Assembly (NCBI RefSeq): GCF_023554105.1
Contig: NZ_JAMJWE010000022.1
Coordinates: 1-58,691 of the forward strand
Direction: 5' to 3'
Source: Brucella sp. 21LCYQ03
Lineage (GTDB): Bacteria; Pseudomonadota; Alphaproteobacteria; Rhizobiales; Rhizobiaceae
DNA length: 58,691 nucleotides
Positions 9,001 to 15,198 of the stretch are shown here, one piece after another; within the stretch, counting starts at the first letter, position 1; the number at the start of each line of letters is the position of its first letter. Below the pieces are notes generated by a model. The model was not told the origin of the DNA and did not search any database. It saw only the letters and a program-made list of their open reading frames with translations. Position numbers and translations under genes: made by a program.

Positions 9001-11538
9001 TAGATCTGTACGTGAGGCGGATTCCTCGAACGCGCGTGAAAGCGGCCCTTTACGCTGCGGTGCTGCCTGCGGTTCCGGAGCCGTGGTCTGAATTGGATCG
9101 GAGGCAGAGGATATTTCAGAATTATTTAGATGAGGAGTTTTCGGGCTGATTGCTCCACCCGATGCGCCCATTCCAGCACCCATGGCCCCGCCTACGGCTA
9201 GACCACCTGCTGCTGCATTCGCGACACCTTCTGTCAGGTCACGATCAGGGTCAAAGGTCCTCATTACATAATTCTGTGCGACTTGGCCTGCCGCTTCTTG
9301 CGGCATTTCTTCCAATAAACCCTCGCCAACGATGCCACGACCAGCACCGGCAAGAATACGTTTTACTACAGAGCCGCCTACGCCCTCAGCGAGGATTCGG
9401 GCGAGAACCCGATCCCCCATGCCACCAAACGCGCCGGTTGCGACCCCGCCTAACAATAGCCCCTGTGTCGCCGCATCCGTGGTTAGCGTGTCGATAGCTT
9501 TTTCTAAGCTCATGTCGCCTTTTGTCATGAGCTCTTTAACTGCGGCGGAATTTTCAAGTGCTTGACGCGGTAAAGCAGCTATTTCATCGCGTACTGAACG
9601 GGCAGTATGTCCGCCGCCAATAAGACCTTCAGTAATTGCACCCGAAATAGTTGCTGTACGTGCTGCTGCAGCCGCAGCAGCACGTTGGGATGCACCACCA
9701 GCAATTGCGGACATATACGCGCCTCGTGCCAGTATTAGGCTCGGACCCATTCCTAATGCTGTACCAGGTAACGATTCAACCACCCCCGCGTAATAGCTAC
9801 GTGGGTCCATCCATGCCGCGCCTGGTCGGCCTTTTTCACTATCCCACCAGTCTTTTTCTCTTGCCGACTTCGTTTCTGGCGTAAGCGTTTCAATATTTTT
9901 TTGAATGGTTTTAGTCAGATATTCTTCCGATTTCTGACCGTGCATCCATTCATCAATGCTATCGAGTGTGTCAGCGATAGGCACACCAACCTTGGGAATT
10001 GCTCTCACAACCTCCCGTGCAGCCAGTCCGAGCCCGGCCCAACCGGACGCTAATAGACGCTTCCCATCACCGATGATGCCCGATGATAGATTCTCTTCTT
10101 CCCACTTATCACGCCACTGCGCATATTCGTCTTCTGTCATCGCCTGGTATTTTCCGGGCTCTGACTTATTCAATTCTTCGAGACGCGCGTCGATCGGATC
10201 AGCCTCTACCGGCTGTTCAACGGCTTGTGCCTGCGGCTGCGGTTCTTCCTGTGCGACGGGTTCTGGATCGCCATCAAAACGGAAGTCTGCACCTGCCTCG
10301 ATCGCTTTGCCCTGCGGCACATCATAACGCTTCACACGCGTGGCGCGGGCAGCTTTCAGCCAATCAGGAGCTCCGCCCATATTATTTGTTGAGCGGTTAT
10401 GCATGTACCAGAAACCGTCTTTTGAGCCCTCCATGGGGAGCATATCGACGTGGATAATATCTGGTGTGTTCGAATAAGTACCGAAACGGCGAACGCCCCG
10501 CGCTTTCAACGACTGCACAAGATCAAAACGCTGCTGGCCGTTCATGCCCTTGAGGCTAATATCTACTGCCGTGCCGTGCGAATGCTGGCCGGGCTTTTTC
10601 TTTGCAGCTTCCACACGGTGCGAAGGTGAACGATAGCCCGATGTGATAACTAAGCCCTTGCCAATATCGCCCGACACACTCTGCAGCACAGATGCGAATG
10701 CCGGATTGATCTTTTCTTGCCCTGGATTGACGAATGCGAGACTGCCAGTCTGGGTGTTCTTGGGTTCTTCACGTTCAGGAACGAGATTTGCCAGCCCCCG
10801 GCGATTCCCACGCGGTTCTTCCAATCCAATTGCAGGATCCATCGATGCGACTTGGCGTGGCTGGCCTGTCTGCTTTGAATTGTAAAAAACATGATTGCCA
10901 ATTCGTGCAGTCTGCGGCATCGAGCTTGCCCAGTCGGGGCTTATACCGTCCGCGTGGAAATGATCGGCTCCATTTGTTGGATCGCTCAATTCTCCTGTGA
11001 GAACGCCGCGTAAAATCTGCTCAGCTTCGGCGCGCACTTGCGGATTATTCTGCGCCTCAACTGCTTTCGGGCCGGGTGCATAGAAGCCTTCAAACTGGCT
11101 TGGTGCACGGACAATGTCGCCGATCGACTTGCCGCGAATATTCGCGCGATTGCGAATGGTGCTTGCCACACCAAGCATACCTTCGGGACCATCCCCAGCG
11201 GCCTCGGCGATGATGGTATTTACCGCGTCGTTCCAATCGCGCGCGGACATGCCCGGAATATCGGCTGTCTTCGCCGCCTGTGGCTGCGGCTGACTTTCTT
11301 GAGGCTGTGGAGCTTTCGTTGCTTCCGGCGCTCTCACGGGCTGATTTGACGCCTTCGGACCATCAAAGTTGATGCCGATAGGTTCAAGCCTTGCTTCGCG
11401 TGATGAATCTACAGATGCAGTTTGGATGGGACGCTTGTCATCCGTCTGCCGATTATCAGCGGCGGGGGAATTTTCTCCGGCCTTATCCAAGCCAAAGAAG
11501 GAATCAAGATCAGCGTTTGTATCCAGTGTAATAGCCAT
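1..11538 (-). CDS. Giant polyvalent virion protein, residues 1-3846 (gene continues at the right end of the window)
   Basis: I read this frame triplet by triplet from 11538 to 1 and found no stop. It rejoins 55350-58691 through the 63-base terminal repeat, giving about 4,938 aa. Domains in order: SleB-type wall hydrolase (about 100-220, Glu112, H193); M15-type peptidase (about 275-370, H319/H321, D326, H363-V-D365); Gly/Ala-rich hydrophobic stretch (585-800); pyrophosphatase-like domain (1325-1490); helical segment (about 1727-1790); hydrophilic linker (1808-1913); N6-adenine methyltransferase (EPSVGSGNF 2067-2075, NPPF 2133-2136); SNF2-type helicase (Walker A K2762, DEAH 2921-2924, motif VI 3313-3322); LPD3-like domain (about 3640-3780). 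The architecture fits DarB-like and polyvalent proteins thought to be injected with phage DNA to protect it from restriction. The start ATG follows a weak CAGGG. Confidence 0.93.
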   Translation of the reverse strand, partial: MAITLDTNADLDSFFGLDKAGENSPAADNRQTDDKRPIQTASVDSSREARLEPIGINFDGPKASNQPVRAPEATKAPQPQESQPQPQAAKTADIPGMSARDWNDAVNTIIAEAAGDGPEGMLGVASTIRNRANIRGKSIGDIVRAPSQFEGFYAPGPKAVEAQNNPQVRAEAEQILRGVLTGELSDPTNGADHFHADGISPDWASSMPQTARIGNHVFYNSKQTGQPRQVASMDPAIGLEEPRGNRRGLANLVPEREEPKNTQTGSLAFVNPGQEKINPAFASVLQSVSGDIGKGLVITSGYRSPSHRVEAAKKKPGQHSHGTAVDISLKGMNGQQRFDLVQSLKARGVRRFGTYSNTPDIIHVDMLPMEGSKDGFWYMHNRSTNNMGGAPDWLKAARATRVKRYDVPQGKAIEAGADFRFDGDPEPVAQEEPQPQAQAVEQPVEADPIDARLEELNKSEPGKYQAMTEDEYAQWRDKWEEENLSSGIIGDGKRLLASGWAGLGLAAREVVRAIPKVGVPIADTLDSIDEWMHGQKSEEYLTKTIQKNIETLTPETKSAREKDWWDSEKGRPGAAWMDPRSYYAGVVESLPGTALGMGPSLILARGAYMSAIAGGASQRAAAAAAARTATISGAITEGLIGGGHTARSVRDEIAALPRQALENSAAVKELMTKGDMSLEKAIDTLTTDAATQGLLLGGVATGAFGGMGDRVLARILAEGVGGSVVKRILAGAGRGIVGEGLLEEMPQEAAGQVAQNYVMRTFDPDRDLTEGVANAAAGGLAVGGAMGAGMGASGGAISPKTPHLNNSEISSASDPIQTTAPEPQAAPQRKGPLSRAFEESASRTDLEYVVNDPDVDGLGVGEIHGQTVQISANQDRVPAGMRRVIDQSGVERVIGDNVLISLSQAQEAGIRPADSKTATSVQSAKGAPTVGSSVNVTLPDGSSIRGTVDSYSDGEAVITDEVGEVFQVPVSSIAVPEAAAPVEPGQLPTDALPERDADAQDELPAQPPIASETTVEEGVAPVDRQKNIVSAENSPKIGQSVIVNAPGLKRVTGKVEQYVYEDEEYQAIVRESGGMTIQVPIEHLYVDATTDKQAEAEELRRNPPVDRPDIDGNEPRVRKFGDKTVRLPDDQSQRIFDLGQDRAMAKRLLGTSELDKDKASPPAQRALADELGISFEDAGKLADDYRYRVEKAGKQARSKLPVDMHTVNPVMLDRMRKRVESQQSPAEIEAAVEEPPSATTDTAAESVAPQVTGVDTETWYNSMSEADRAATLTKSGIKRSPKAPYDKLSPKIQQALNKQRQVESEADQAPIDIAAAQAATHPDNDYAEPTQAQKEAGNYAKGHVRLGGMDLSIENPAGSERKGVDSNGTAWSTTMEGHYGYIKGTVGRDKDHIDVFVKPGTADISDTAPVFVVDQKNPDNGRFDEHKVMIGYASQQEAEAAYLASYSPGWKGMGDVTETNLGSFRKWTKESDTTKAFAPKWFGTRDKADAYVTKNNLSDTHSVVENGKRFEVRPVDQATNKVDEPARSFDIERAREDFQRKVAESPYSDVWGADREPVYDALSQLAEKSPLKDTEIVEAVRNNASDADLLNAAARTYGVGGTGGNKYMVETREGPTVTVTLEKDSGPEKIVLKGKKLADTLRREFTETVAEMRAAHNDAEAKRAAVEKSTEPKNTEKLDKLIDSGQVTAAADWGASNKLVSRDRADEIRKKLRAKLSGQINSGIDPEILALGTELAAFHIEAGARRFADFAHAVAADMDASIEKLRPFLRAWYNGARDMMEDSGLDITGTDDANAVKSALATLKDTDNGSLSELETRSGTALEAVSAEPLQGTESGRDARPGTDRRGEPDGAGNEPVDGKRLPTGRGVSDGEGAVSVPTRGRKRNERSGTGPDLFEPSNDQRSPEGQQDNGPVSGKPLADSVNPEKRVSPDDSAATPAHNRPDGFTITDADGIGEGGPKTKFRNNVDAIKLLRKLTEEGRQATHAEQKVLAKWVGWGGLQQAFVRPDGSKAKGWERESDSLKELLTPEEYRAAEASTRNAHYTAPEITKAIWKVAQRLGFRGGRVLEPSVGSGNFLGLTPKDLKHRAQFTGAELDHITGGIAQQLYPAANIKAPVGFQDLHIPNNYFELAVGNPPFGSERLYDAQRKEAAKFSIHNYFFAKSVDTLKPGGVLSMVITNSFLDAANPAARRYIADRARLVGAIRLPNNAFLANAGTEVTTDIVVLQKYADGTPQAEKDFSWVDVGNYRDAEGRDTPLNAYFVDNPDMMLGDFGRYGTMYGAEQPALVSRKGDNLPALLDKAINSLPSEIMPSQTIEEITESAVNRELDRVAVPVGSFLVNADGNIEVRAPDLLGDTRVTPRTDITGKDKSRISGLVTLRDTFTQLRRVQIDPATTDAELDTLRSKLNTDYDAFVKEFGPINAEMNRRAFQDDPTWPQVSALENSYDKGLTREAAKKTGETARKPSATKAPIFERRTQEPYSRPQTAETAKDALAIAMSESGYVDMARVLDLYRKPVAEVVAELGDQIYMTPDGGFQTADIYLSGNVKQKLARAEDAAKLDPSYERNVLALRDKIPADVDPVDIDVKAGAPWIPASDIAEFMRDTLETNHAKAIYSRGTARWELDAGRASEVAQARWGTPDASARQVVEAALNARTITISYKNSDGSVTVDEAATDAANQKVEAVKAEWNRWIWDNEARREKLARLYNDTYNTHVDTVYDGSHLILPGKVSDDVVELRPHQKSFIWRVLQSSTTLADHTVGAGKTFAAIGAVMELRRTGQAKKPMVVVPNHLVQQWSADFIKLYPGANILAATKKDFEAGNRKRFFARVAAGDYDAIVVAHSSFGLIGVDPMFERDFMQMQVNDIEDSIRTLEEAEGKSSRSVKQMAKQREALQTRMQKLLDSGSKDTGMTFEEMGVDALVVDEAHEFKNLGFATSMTRVAGLGNKEGSKKAADLFMKIQSVMKRTGGRNIVFLTGTPISNTMAELYTVQRYLAYDALKAQGVAHFDAWARVFGEVVTDFELSASGKYKLTTRFSRFVNMPELVTQYRVFADTITNDDIRRQLAEVGKTLPLPRVKGDKPAANVVEPSEYQTDFIGNPTVDENGIEHYPSGSIVWRSENLPKKAEKGADNMLKVTSDARKAALDMRLIDPTYPDHPGSKVHVAADNIKNLYDKWAHKKGAQLVFIDLSTPKKAVAKARAEFMELQRKADAGDEAAQTKLDNISLDEISALESSFSVYDDLKAKLIARGIPEREIAFIHDANTDLQKQELFGKVRSGQVRILFGSTPKMGAGTNVQNRLVGLHHLDAPWRPSDLEQREGRIIRQGNELYAEDPQGFEIEIHRYATKRTLDAKQWQTIEQKARFIGQFRSGNVKERTVEDIGGEAANSAEMKAAASGNPLILEEMDLRRKVKRLDNERREHERAQHSTSRNIRELEREQEEINSRADTLAKDASAAKAFNSGDFSATINGKSFEKTSEAGAEILAIALDMVTAGATSRAIGTMGPFKLDLEKGLASSFVVTLKGASEYEVNLPDVGELTPVGASMRILNTIRNLPDRPAIDQERLAKISKTLPRLKAELSEWSGKAELEDTRQKHGNVLAALRPKKKEAPSAEPQSKASIAEKQPVIKLTGKEVMANYKNGDDIPVLRREAQKWYKDNLVENGVTATMKDGSTVRFNGKGRRESTQGRKGDILLRAIPSIKSIIEQGDIVHREPGDAAHPHVLERIIIAAPIEMAGSIHHLAVAVNRRADGDWHYDINTDNRFINKGSFAGHPRDQGLGEIGATSELSALEGATRTLNIFEWTPDSNISGESVALQSALSNGPFGAAASGMLDSGTVQIQNLTDEAVQAW
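5799..6116 (-). CDS. Nested small protein in an alternative frame inside the giant gene
   Basis: 105 codons on the same strand as the giant gene but in another frame. A good ribosome site (TAAAGGA, 8 bases before ATG) precedes it. The protein is rich in Trp, Gln, Glu and Lys and looks like a compact helical protein (MEAFQNWKREAELHWKQF near the start; EAFQMVREQYLFPPEE about two-thirds along). This resembles a short protein family I recall from phages and integrative elements, though I cannot name it securely. In the same bases the giant gene encodes only a repetitive linker rich in Gly, Pro, Asp and Arg (residues 1808-1913) between two domains. A frameshift error is unlikely because the giant frame is open well beyond both ends. 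I infer a genuine overlapping gene. Confidence 0.7.
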   Translation of the reverse strand: MEAFQNWKREAELHWKQFQPNRYKELKAGGMLDQALTDAANQTALEMNQLTENGFQPDEAFQMVREQYLFPPEEGSAMSAPELGQTSLSHRMISAARKGSRTMDL

Positions 11539-11557
11539 GACGTACCCTGCTCGGTAA

Positions 11558-11570
11558 GCACGTCATGCGC
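11558..11570 (-). promoter_or_regulatory. Late leader motif copy 1 (GCGCATGACGTGC), giant gene
   Basis: Minus-strand GCGCATGACGTGC, 19 bases upstream of the giant gene's ATG. A TATATA/TATAGT stretch lies about 14-16 bases further upstream, as a possible -10 box. The same 13 bases (C or T at one position) occur before four other minus-strand units. GCGC and GTGC could pair as a 4-bp hairpin around an AUGAY loop. Confidence 0.6.
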
Positions 11571-11619
11571 ATTGGAACGCCGCGACTATATACAGCTTCG
11601 CGCGCGTACGCGAGAGGCT

Positions 11620-12819
11620 TTAGAAGCTGATCCCCACTGCACCGTTGCCTGCGGTCTTTTGAGGCTTTGTAAGCTGTTCCGGCCAATTGGTTTCCGGTAC
11701 GCCAGCATTCAGAAGCTGCTGCTTTACCATGTCTGGGTTGGCACCTTGGGAAAGCTGATCAGTCGCATCTGCAATCGTGCTTTCCATTGTTGGCAGTGAT
11801 TTCTTTGCAGGCGCGGCCGGTACTGCTGGAGCAGACTGTTCGGGAGTGGTGGGTGCTGAAATGCCGATTGCTTTTGACTGTTCGGGCGTGGCAATCGGCT
11901 TGCCCGTTGCAGTGTCGATAATCATGCGTTTCTGAGGCTCTGGGGTAATGCCCGGCGCAGCGGAGCTCGCACCCGACTTGGCCGTCTTTTTGTCCGATCC
12001 GTATTTGTCTGCTGCTGAAAGCTGGTCACGAACTGCTTGATCTTTCTGCTGTTCAGTCATCCCCGTCCAGTCTTCATCGAATTCTCTTGCTTTCTCCATC
12101 GCAGCGCGGGTGTCACTATACCGCTTGGCCTGTGCGTCTTCGGTTTTATCGTTGGAATATTCTTTATCGATCGACTTTTTCTTGCGATAATCCGTTATCT
12201 CGTCTTCGCGCTTCTTTTCTGCTGCTGCAGTAGCCGTCTGAGTCTGCCAAGCTGCTTCGGGATTGACGTAAGTCGCAATAGTGTTTGGAATATCCTGCAG
12301 GCGGATATTGCGCGTGTAGGATTTACCGTCACCATCAGAAAGCTGGAATTGATAGCCTATGGTTTTCCCATTCTGCTGAATCGGTGTGCTGCCCGTAAGC
12401 TTGTGATCTGTGTTCACATAGCCTTTCAACTGGCTGGCTGCGATTGCATCTTGAATAGCGCCGTCATAGTCGCCAGACTGAGCCTTGACCATTGCCGACC
12501 CGAAAAGCCTAGCCCCATTCTGTGCATCGTCTGATTTCGACCACTCGCCCAACGCTTTTGCACCGCTATAATCACCCTGTTCGACCAAAAGCGCCTGCTG
12601 TTTAGGGAGTGCGTATTTTTGATAGAAGGTCATGAAGTCGCCGTCCTGAACAGCGCCTGCGGCCTTTGCTTCGGCGAAAGCAGTCTTCGTGTCAAAGTTG
12701 ATCTGATCTCGCTGCGCCTTTTGCGCTTTACGCTCCTTATTGGCGTCATATCTCTCACGGATCGACATACCAGTATCGAGCCCGCGAACAAATCCGGCTA
12801 GTCCTGCGCCAAAGCTCAT
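11620..12819 (-). CDS. Putative internal virion protein
   Basis: 399 aa, no signal peptide, with Ala/Gln/Lys-rich helical segments and a long charged coiled-coil-like middle (about 190-280). The C-terminus is low in complexity and rich in Pro, Ala and Ser. I do not recognise a named family from motifs alone. Its position between the giant ejected protein and another internal virion protein, and its composition, fit the ejection (core) proteins of podoviruses. Its ATG overlaps the stop of the 12816-13985 gene by four bases, so the two are translationally coupled in the unit that begins at the leader motif near 14020. Confidence 0.6.
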   Translation of the reverse strand: MSFGAGLAGFVRGLDTGMSIRERYDANKERKAQKAQRDQINFDTKTAFAEAKAAGAVQDGDFMTFYQKYALPKQQALLVEQGDYSGAKALGEWSKSDDAQNGARLFGSAMVKAQSGDYDGAIQDAIAASQLKGYVNTDHKLTGSTPIQQNGKTIGYQFQLSDGDGKSYTRNIRLQDIPNTIATYVNPEAAWQTQTATAAAEKKREDEITDYRKKKSIDKEYSNDKTEDAQAKRYSDTRAAMEKAREFDEDWTGMTEQQKDQAVRDQLSAADKYGSDKKTAKSGASSAAPGITPEPQKRMIIDTATGKPIATPEQSKAIGISAPTTPEQSAPAVPAAPAKKSLPTMESTIADATDQLSQGANPDMVKQQLLNAGVPETNWPEQLTKPQKTAGNGAVGISF

Positions 12820-13985
12820 GCTGCAACTCCCAGACCAAGTTCCATATTACGAGGGCGAGCTTTTGGCGCAACGGCCTTGGGCTTTTTGGCTCCAGCAATA
12901 CCAATCTGCTTGGCAAGTCCGTCAACCTTCTTGGAAACGTCCTGAACGGCTTTCATCGTGATGCCTACTGCATCGATGATTGGAATGCTCTTGCCATCGC
13001 CCTTGCCGGTCGCCTTCTGGAAGTCTTGCGCGTAAGTGCCGATGTGTCGGCCTTCGTCCTCAACGCCTTCCTTATAATCCCATTCCTCGATCGGCATTTT
13101 TTCAATGGCTTCCAGTGCTTTGCCGTCTTCGACTGGCACCTTGTTTTCTTTTACGTTTTCATCAGACATAAACATGCCCGCGATGCCGCCAAGTGCTTCG
13201 CCAATGCCGCCAAAAAGACCGGAGTTGGCCTTGTTCTGCGCCTCCCAGGCACTGACCTGTGTCGCGTACTGCTGATTGAGCGTCTGGCCCATACCGGCAT
13301 AACCTTGCATCGCGCCTGCATAACCAGAATTGACGATATTGGAGGCCTGCATAGACTGCGCGTTAGTGCCCTGATTTAGACCCAGTGCGCCGCCACTCGC
13401 TCCCAAGCCCAAAGACTGTGCCTGCGCAGACTGTGCCGGAAGGCCGCGGCCAAGGTTCGCCACGTCAGCTTTAAGCGCAAGGCCTTTGTCTCGCACAACC
13501 TGCCGTGCGTTGTTCTTTGCCCCCGCATCAGCCAGCGAATAGGCCATGTCTGTTGCTCGATCAATGCCAGCATACCGCCCGGACGTTGGGTTGATACCCA
13601 GCGAAGCGGAATCGCGAAGCCCCTGCTCTTTGGCGGAAGCCTGCGCCGCCCGCACGTCTGCCGATGCGGTTGCAGCCGCCTCGGCCTGCTTTTCAGGCGT
13701 GGCGTAATTGGTTGCTTCTTGAATGAACTGATCTTCGATCGGCTTGAACGTATTTTCATATCGTTCCCGATCGGATTTAGCCCATGCTGCCTGTTGATCG
13801 GCAATACCAAGTTGCTGCTCGGTAACGCGTTTCGTTAGGGCGTCGAGTTCTTTTTGACGCTCCTGCGAAACAGCGAATGACTCCTTGGAAAAGGCAAGCC
13901 ACTGTTCACCAGTCTCAGCCTGCTTTAGCGCTGCACGGCCAATGTTTGGATCTGGATCGGGAGCGGAGGAAGAACCTTTACCCAT
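12816..13985 (-). CDS. Internal virion or tail protein with C-terminal S74-like chaperone domain
   Basis: 389 aa. The N-terminal two thirds is Ala/Gln/Gly-rich and helical. From residue 274 the sequence SDENVKENKVP, then WDYKEG and HIGTYAQDF, matches the pattern of the intramolecular chaperone (peptidase S74-like) domain. In fibres and spikes that domain drives trimer folding and may cleave itself off; here the Ser at 274 begins the motif. A short Lys/Pro-rich tail follows (about 360-389). It is the first gene of its unit: the leader motif is at 14016-14028, and the ATG follows a GAGG 8 bases upstream. The domain suggests a self-assembling virion component, though the fold of the rest is unknown. 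Confidence 0.65.
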   Translation of the reverse strand: MGKGSSSAPDPDPNIGRAALKQAETGEQWLAFSKESFAVSQERQKELDALTKRVTEQQLGIADQQAAWAKSDRERYENTFKPIEDQFIQEATNYATPEKQAEAAATASADVRAAQASAKEQGLRDSASLGINPTSGRYAGIDRATDMAYSLADAGAKNNARQVVRDKGLALKADVANLGRGLPAQSAQAQSLGLGASGGALGLNQGTNAQSMQASNIVNSGYAGAMQGYAGMGQTLNQQYATQVSAWEAQNKANSGLFGGIGEALGGIAGMFMSDENVKENKVPVEDGKALEAIEKMPIEEWDYKEGVEDEGRHIGTYAQDFQKATGKGDGKSIPIIDAVGITMKAVQDVSKKVDGLAKQIGIAGAKKPKAVAPKARPRNMELGLGVAA

Positions 13986-14015
13986 GATGTGAAACCTCGA
14001 ATTAATCAGGTGTCA

Positions 14016-14028
14016 GCACATCATGCGC
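14016..14028 (-). promoter_or_regulatory. Late leader motif copy 2 (GCGCATGATGTGC)
   Basis: Minus-strand GCGCATGATGTGC, 30 bases upstream of the ATG at 13985. A TATAAC box (14045-14040, minus) lies 11 bases before it, and I see no clear -35 box. Nearby plus-strand TGACGATA resembles half of the immunity operator, which may be chance. Confidence 0.6.
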
Positions 14029-14070
14029 CTAGTCAGTTCGTTATAATCGACGTGACGATAAATAGCTAGA

Positions 14071-14352
14071 TCAGTCCGATCTGCGATAGGACCAAACTGT
14101 ACCGGCCGCACCCGCTATTAAAGTGAGAGCGCCAATAGTGGCCGTATCAAATTTCATCATCATAGTGATAAGCAAAGCCGGGATGGCAAAATATGCGCCG
14201 ATCAACGAATGGCCGATGATTACAAAGAACCAATCACTGGCCCGCTCACTTCTGAAAACGAGAAACGCAATTATTCCGATAGCAAGGATGCCCCAGATTG
14301 ACGGCATAGCCGCCCACTCTGCTATATCGCTTTGCCAGATATTCGCGTCCAT
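14071..14352 (-). CDS. Small membrane protein, possibly holin-like
   Basis: 93 aa with two to three hydrophobic segments (about residues 18-34, 41-64 and 69-86), short charged loops and a basic C-terminus ending YRRSD. The size and topology fit a small phage membrane protein such as a holin, but a second, better supported lysis cassette lies at 53.6-55.2 kb. It is the last gene of the tail unit, 10 bases after the GNAT gene. No motif fixes its function; it could equally be a superinfection-exclusion or virion-associated membrane protein. Confidence 0.5.
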   Translation of the reverse strand: MDANIWQSDIAEWAAMPSIWGILAIGIIAFLVFRSERASDWFFVIIGHSLIGAYFAIPALLITMMMKFDTATIGALTLIAGAAGTVWSYRRSD

Positions 14353-14362
14353 TCACCTGCCC

Positions 14363-14788
14363 CTAAAATAGCGGTAGCCAGCGACATTCCTCCCGCAGCA
14401 TCCCGAATAATACCAAGTCTTCACCACTCTCGGCGGCTTTGCGCAAGAGTCCTTCACGGGCAAAGCCCGTTTGCTTGCAGAAAGCAAGTGAAGCATGATT
14501 GTTTACGGAAATCAAAGACGTCAAGCGTCGAAAGCGTAGCTGCTGGAATGGATAGGCAAAAACCATGTGCAGATATTGGCGAGATAACCAGTTGCGCGAG
14601 CCATCTGAAGCAACATGTATCTGGCAATCATTATCAGAAAAGGTGTCAAAAACCGTCACGGCTGTGATTTCACCATTTTTGATAGCGGTAATTGTCACTG
14701 CATCTGGACGGAAATTGCTTATACCAATTTTCTCTGCAGCCCAGTTGCGATATTTTGGACGGCGCGAATGATCAAATTCAAGGCTCAT
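14363..14788 (-). CDS. GNAT-family N-acetyltransferase-like protein
   Basis: 141 aa. The C-terminal half has the GNAT pattern: a strand followed by NNHASLAFCKQTGFAREG (about residues 96-113), the usual region where Asn and Phe/Leu contact the acyl-CoA pantetheine and the GF turn begins the last strands. The Arg/Gln-rich acetyl-CoA loop (Q/RxxGxG/A) is not clear. Small GNAT proteins sit among the tail genes of several podoviruses, where substrates are mostly unknown. The start ATG overlaps the stop of the VRR-NUC gene by four bases. The fold assignment is fairly safe; activity and target are not known. Confidence 0.65.
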   Translation of the reverse strand: MSLEFDHSRRPKYRNWAAEKIGISNFRPDAVTITAIKNGEITAVTVFDTFSDNDCQIHVASDGSRNWLSRQYLHMVFAYPFQQLRFRRLTSLISVNNHASLAFCKQTGFAREGLLRKAAESGEDLVLFGMLREECRWLPLF

Positions 14789-15198
14789 TTGAGTATTCCA
14801 AGCGTTCGCAATTTTTCTTCGGCTTCATCGGCGGATCGCGTCACATAATATGGCACGTCCATTAATTCGCACCACTTTTGAAAATCCGATTGATTGCCGC
14901 TTTGTGTGCCTTTCGGCGCTTTCATCTCGATCGCAGCGCTGCCACCATCCCACAAGAACACGTAATCCGCTGCTCCGCTGATCATGCCAAGCGCTTTGGC
15001 AATTGCATAGCGCAGACCTGCATTCTTACTGCCGCCTGCAACCTCATTGGGAATATGCGTCCACACAGCGTTCAAACGGCGCGTAATTGTCCATTCTCGC
15101 AGTCTGTTGGCAAAGTCGATCGAGATTACATCTTCGGGGCCGAGCTTCACCTTTGACAAAGTTGGGCGCAACATCAGCCTTAGTATTGCAGGTGTCAT
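14785..15198 (-). CDS. VRR-NUC-type nuclease
   Basis: 137 aa. The order PNEVAGG (about 51-57), GAADYVFLWDGG (about 75-86), IEMKAP (about 89-94), then GNQSDFQKW (about 100-108) is the VRR-NUC pattern. It provides the Glu, Asp, Glu-X-Lys and Gln residues of a PD-(D/E)XK active site. Such enzymes cut branched or flap DNA; in phages they are thought to trim junctions during recombination or before packaging. It is encoded in the tail unit, overlapping both neighbours by four bases, which implies late expression. Confidence 0.8.
   Translation of the reverse strand: MTPAILRLMLRPTLSKVKLGPEDVISIDFANRLREWTITRRLNAVWTHIPNEVAGGSKNAGLRYAIAKALGMISGAADYVFLWDGGSAAIEMKAPKGTQSGNQSDFQKWCELMDVPYYVTRSADEAEEKLRTLGILK

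Noticed and set aside
10650..10901. An 83-codon frame on the minus strand in the N-terminal part of the giant gene
   Set aside because: Out of frame with the M15-like domain, no ribosome site, no protein-like pattern.
1..11538. Many plus-strand and other-frame open stretches across 1-11.5 kb and 55.3-58.7 kb (for example 872-1522, 1273-1704, 3643-4434)
   Set aside because: They are shadows of the giant gene: odd composition, no ribosome sites, no recognised motifs. Only 5799-6116 has both a ribosome site and protein-like composition.
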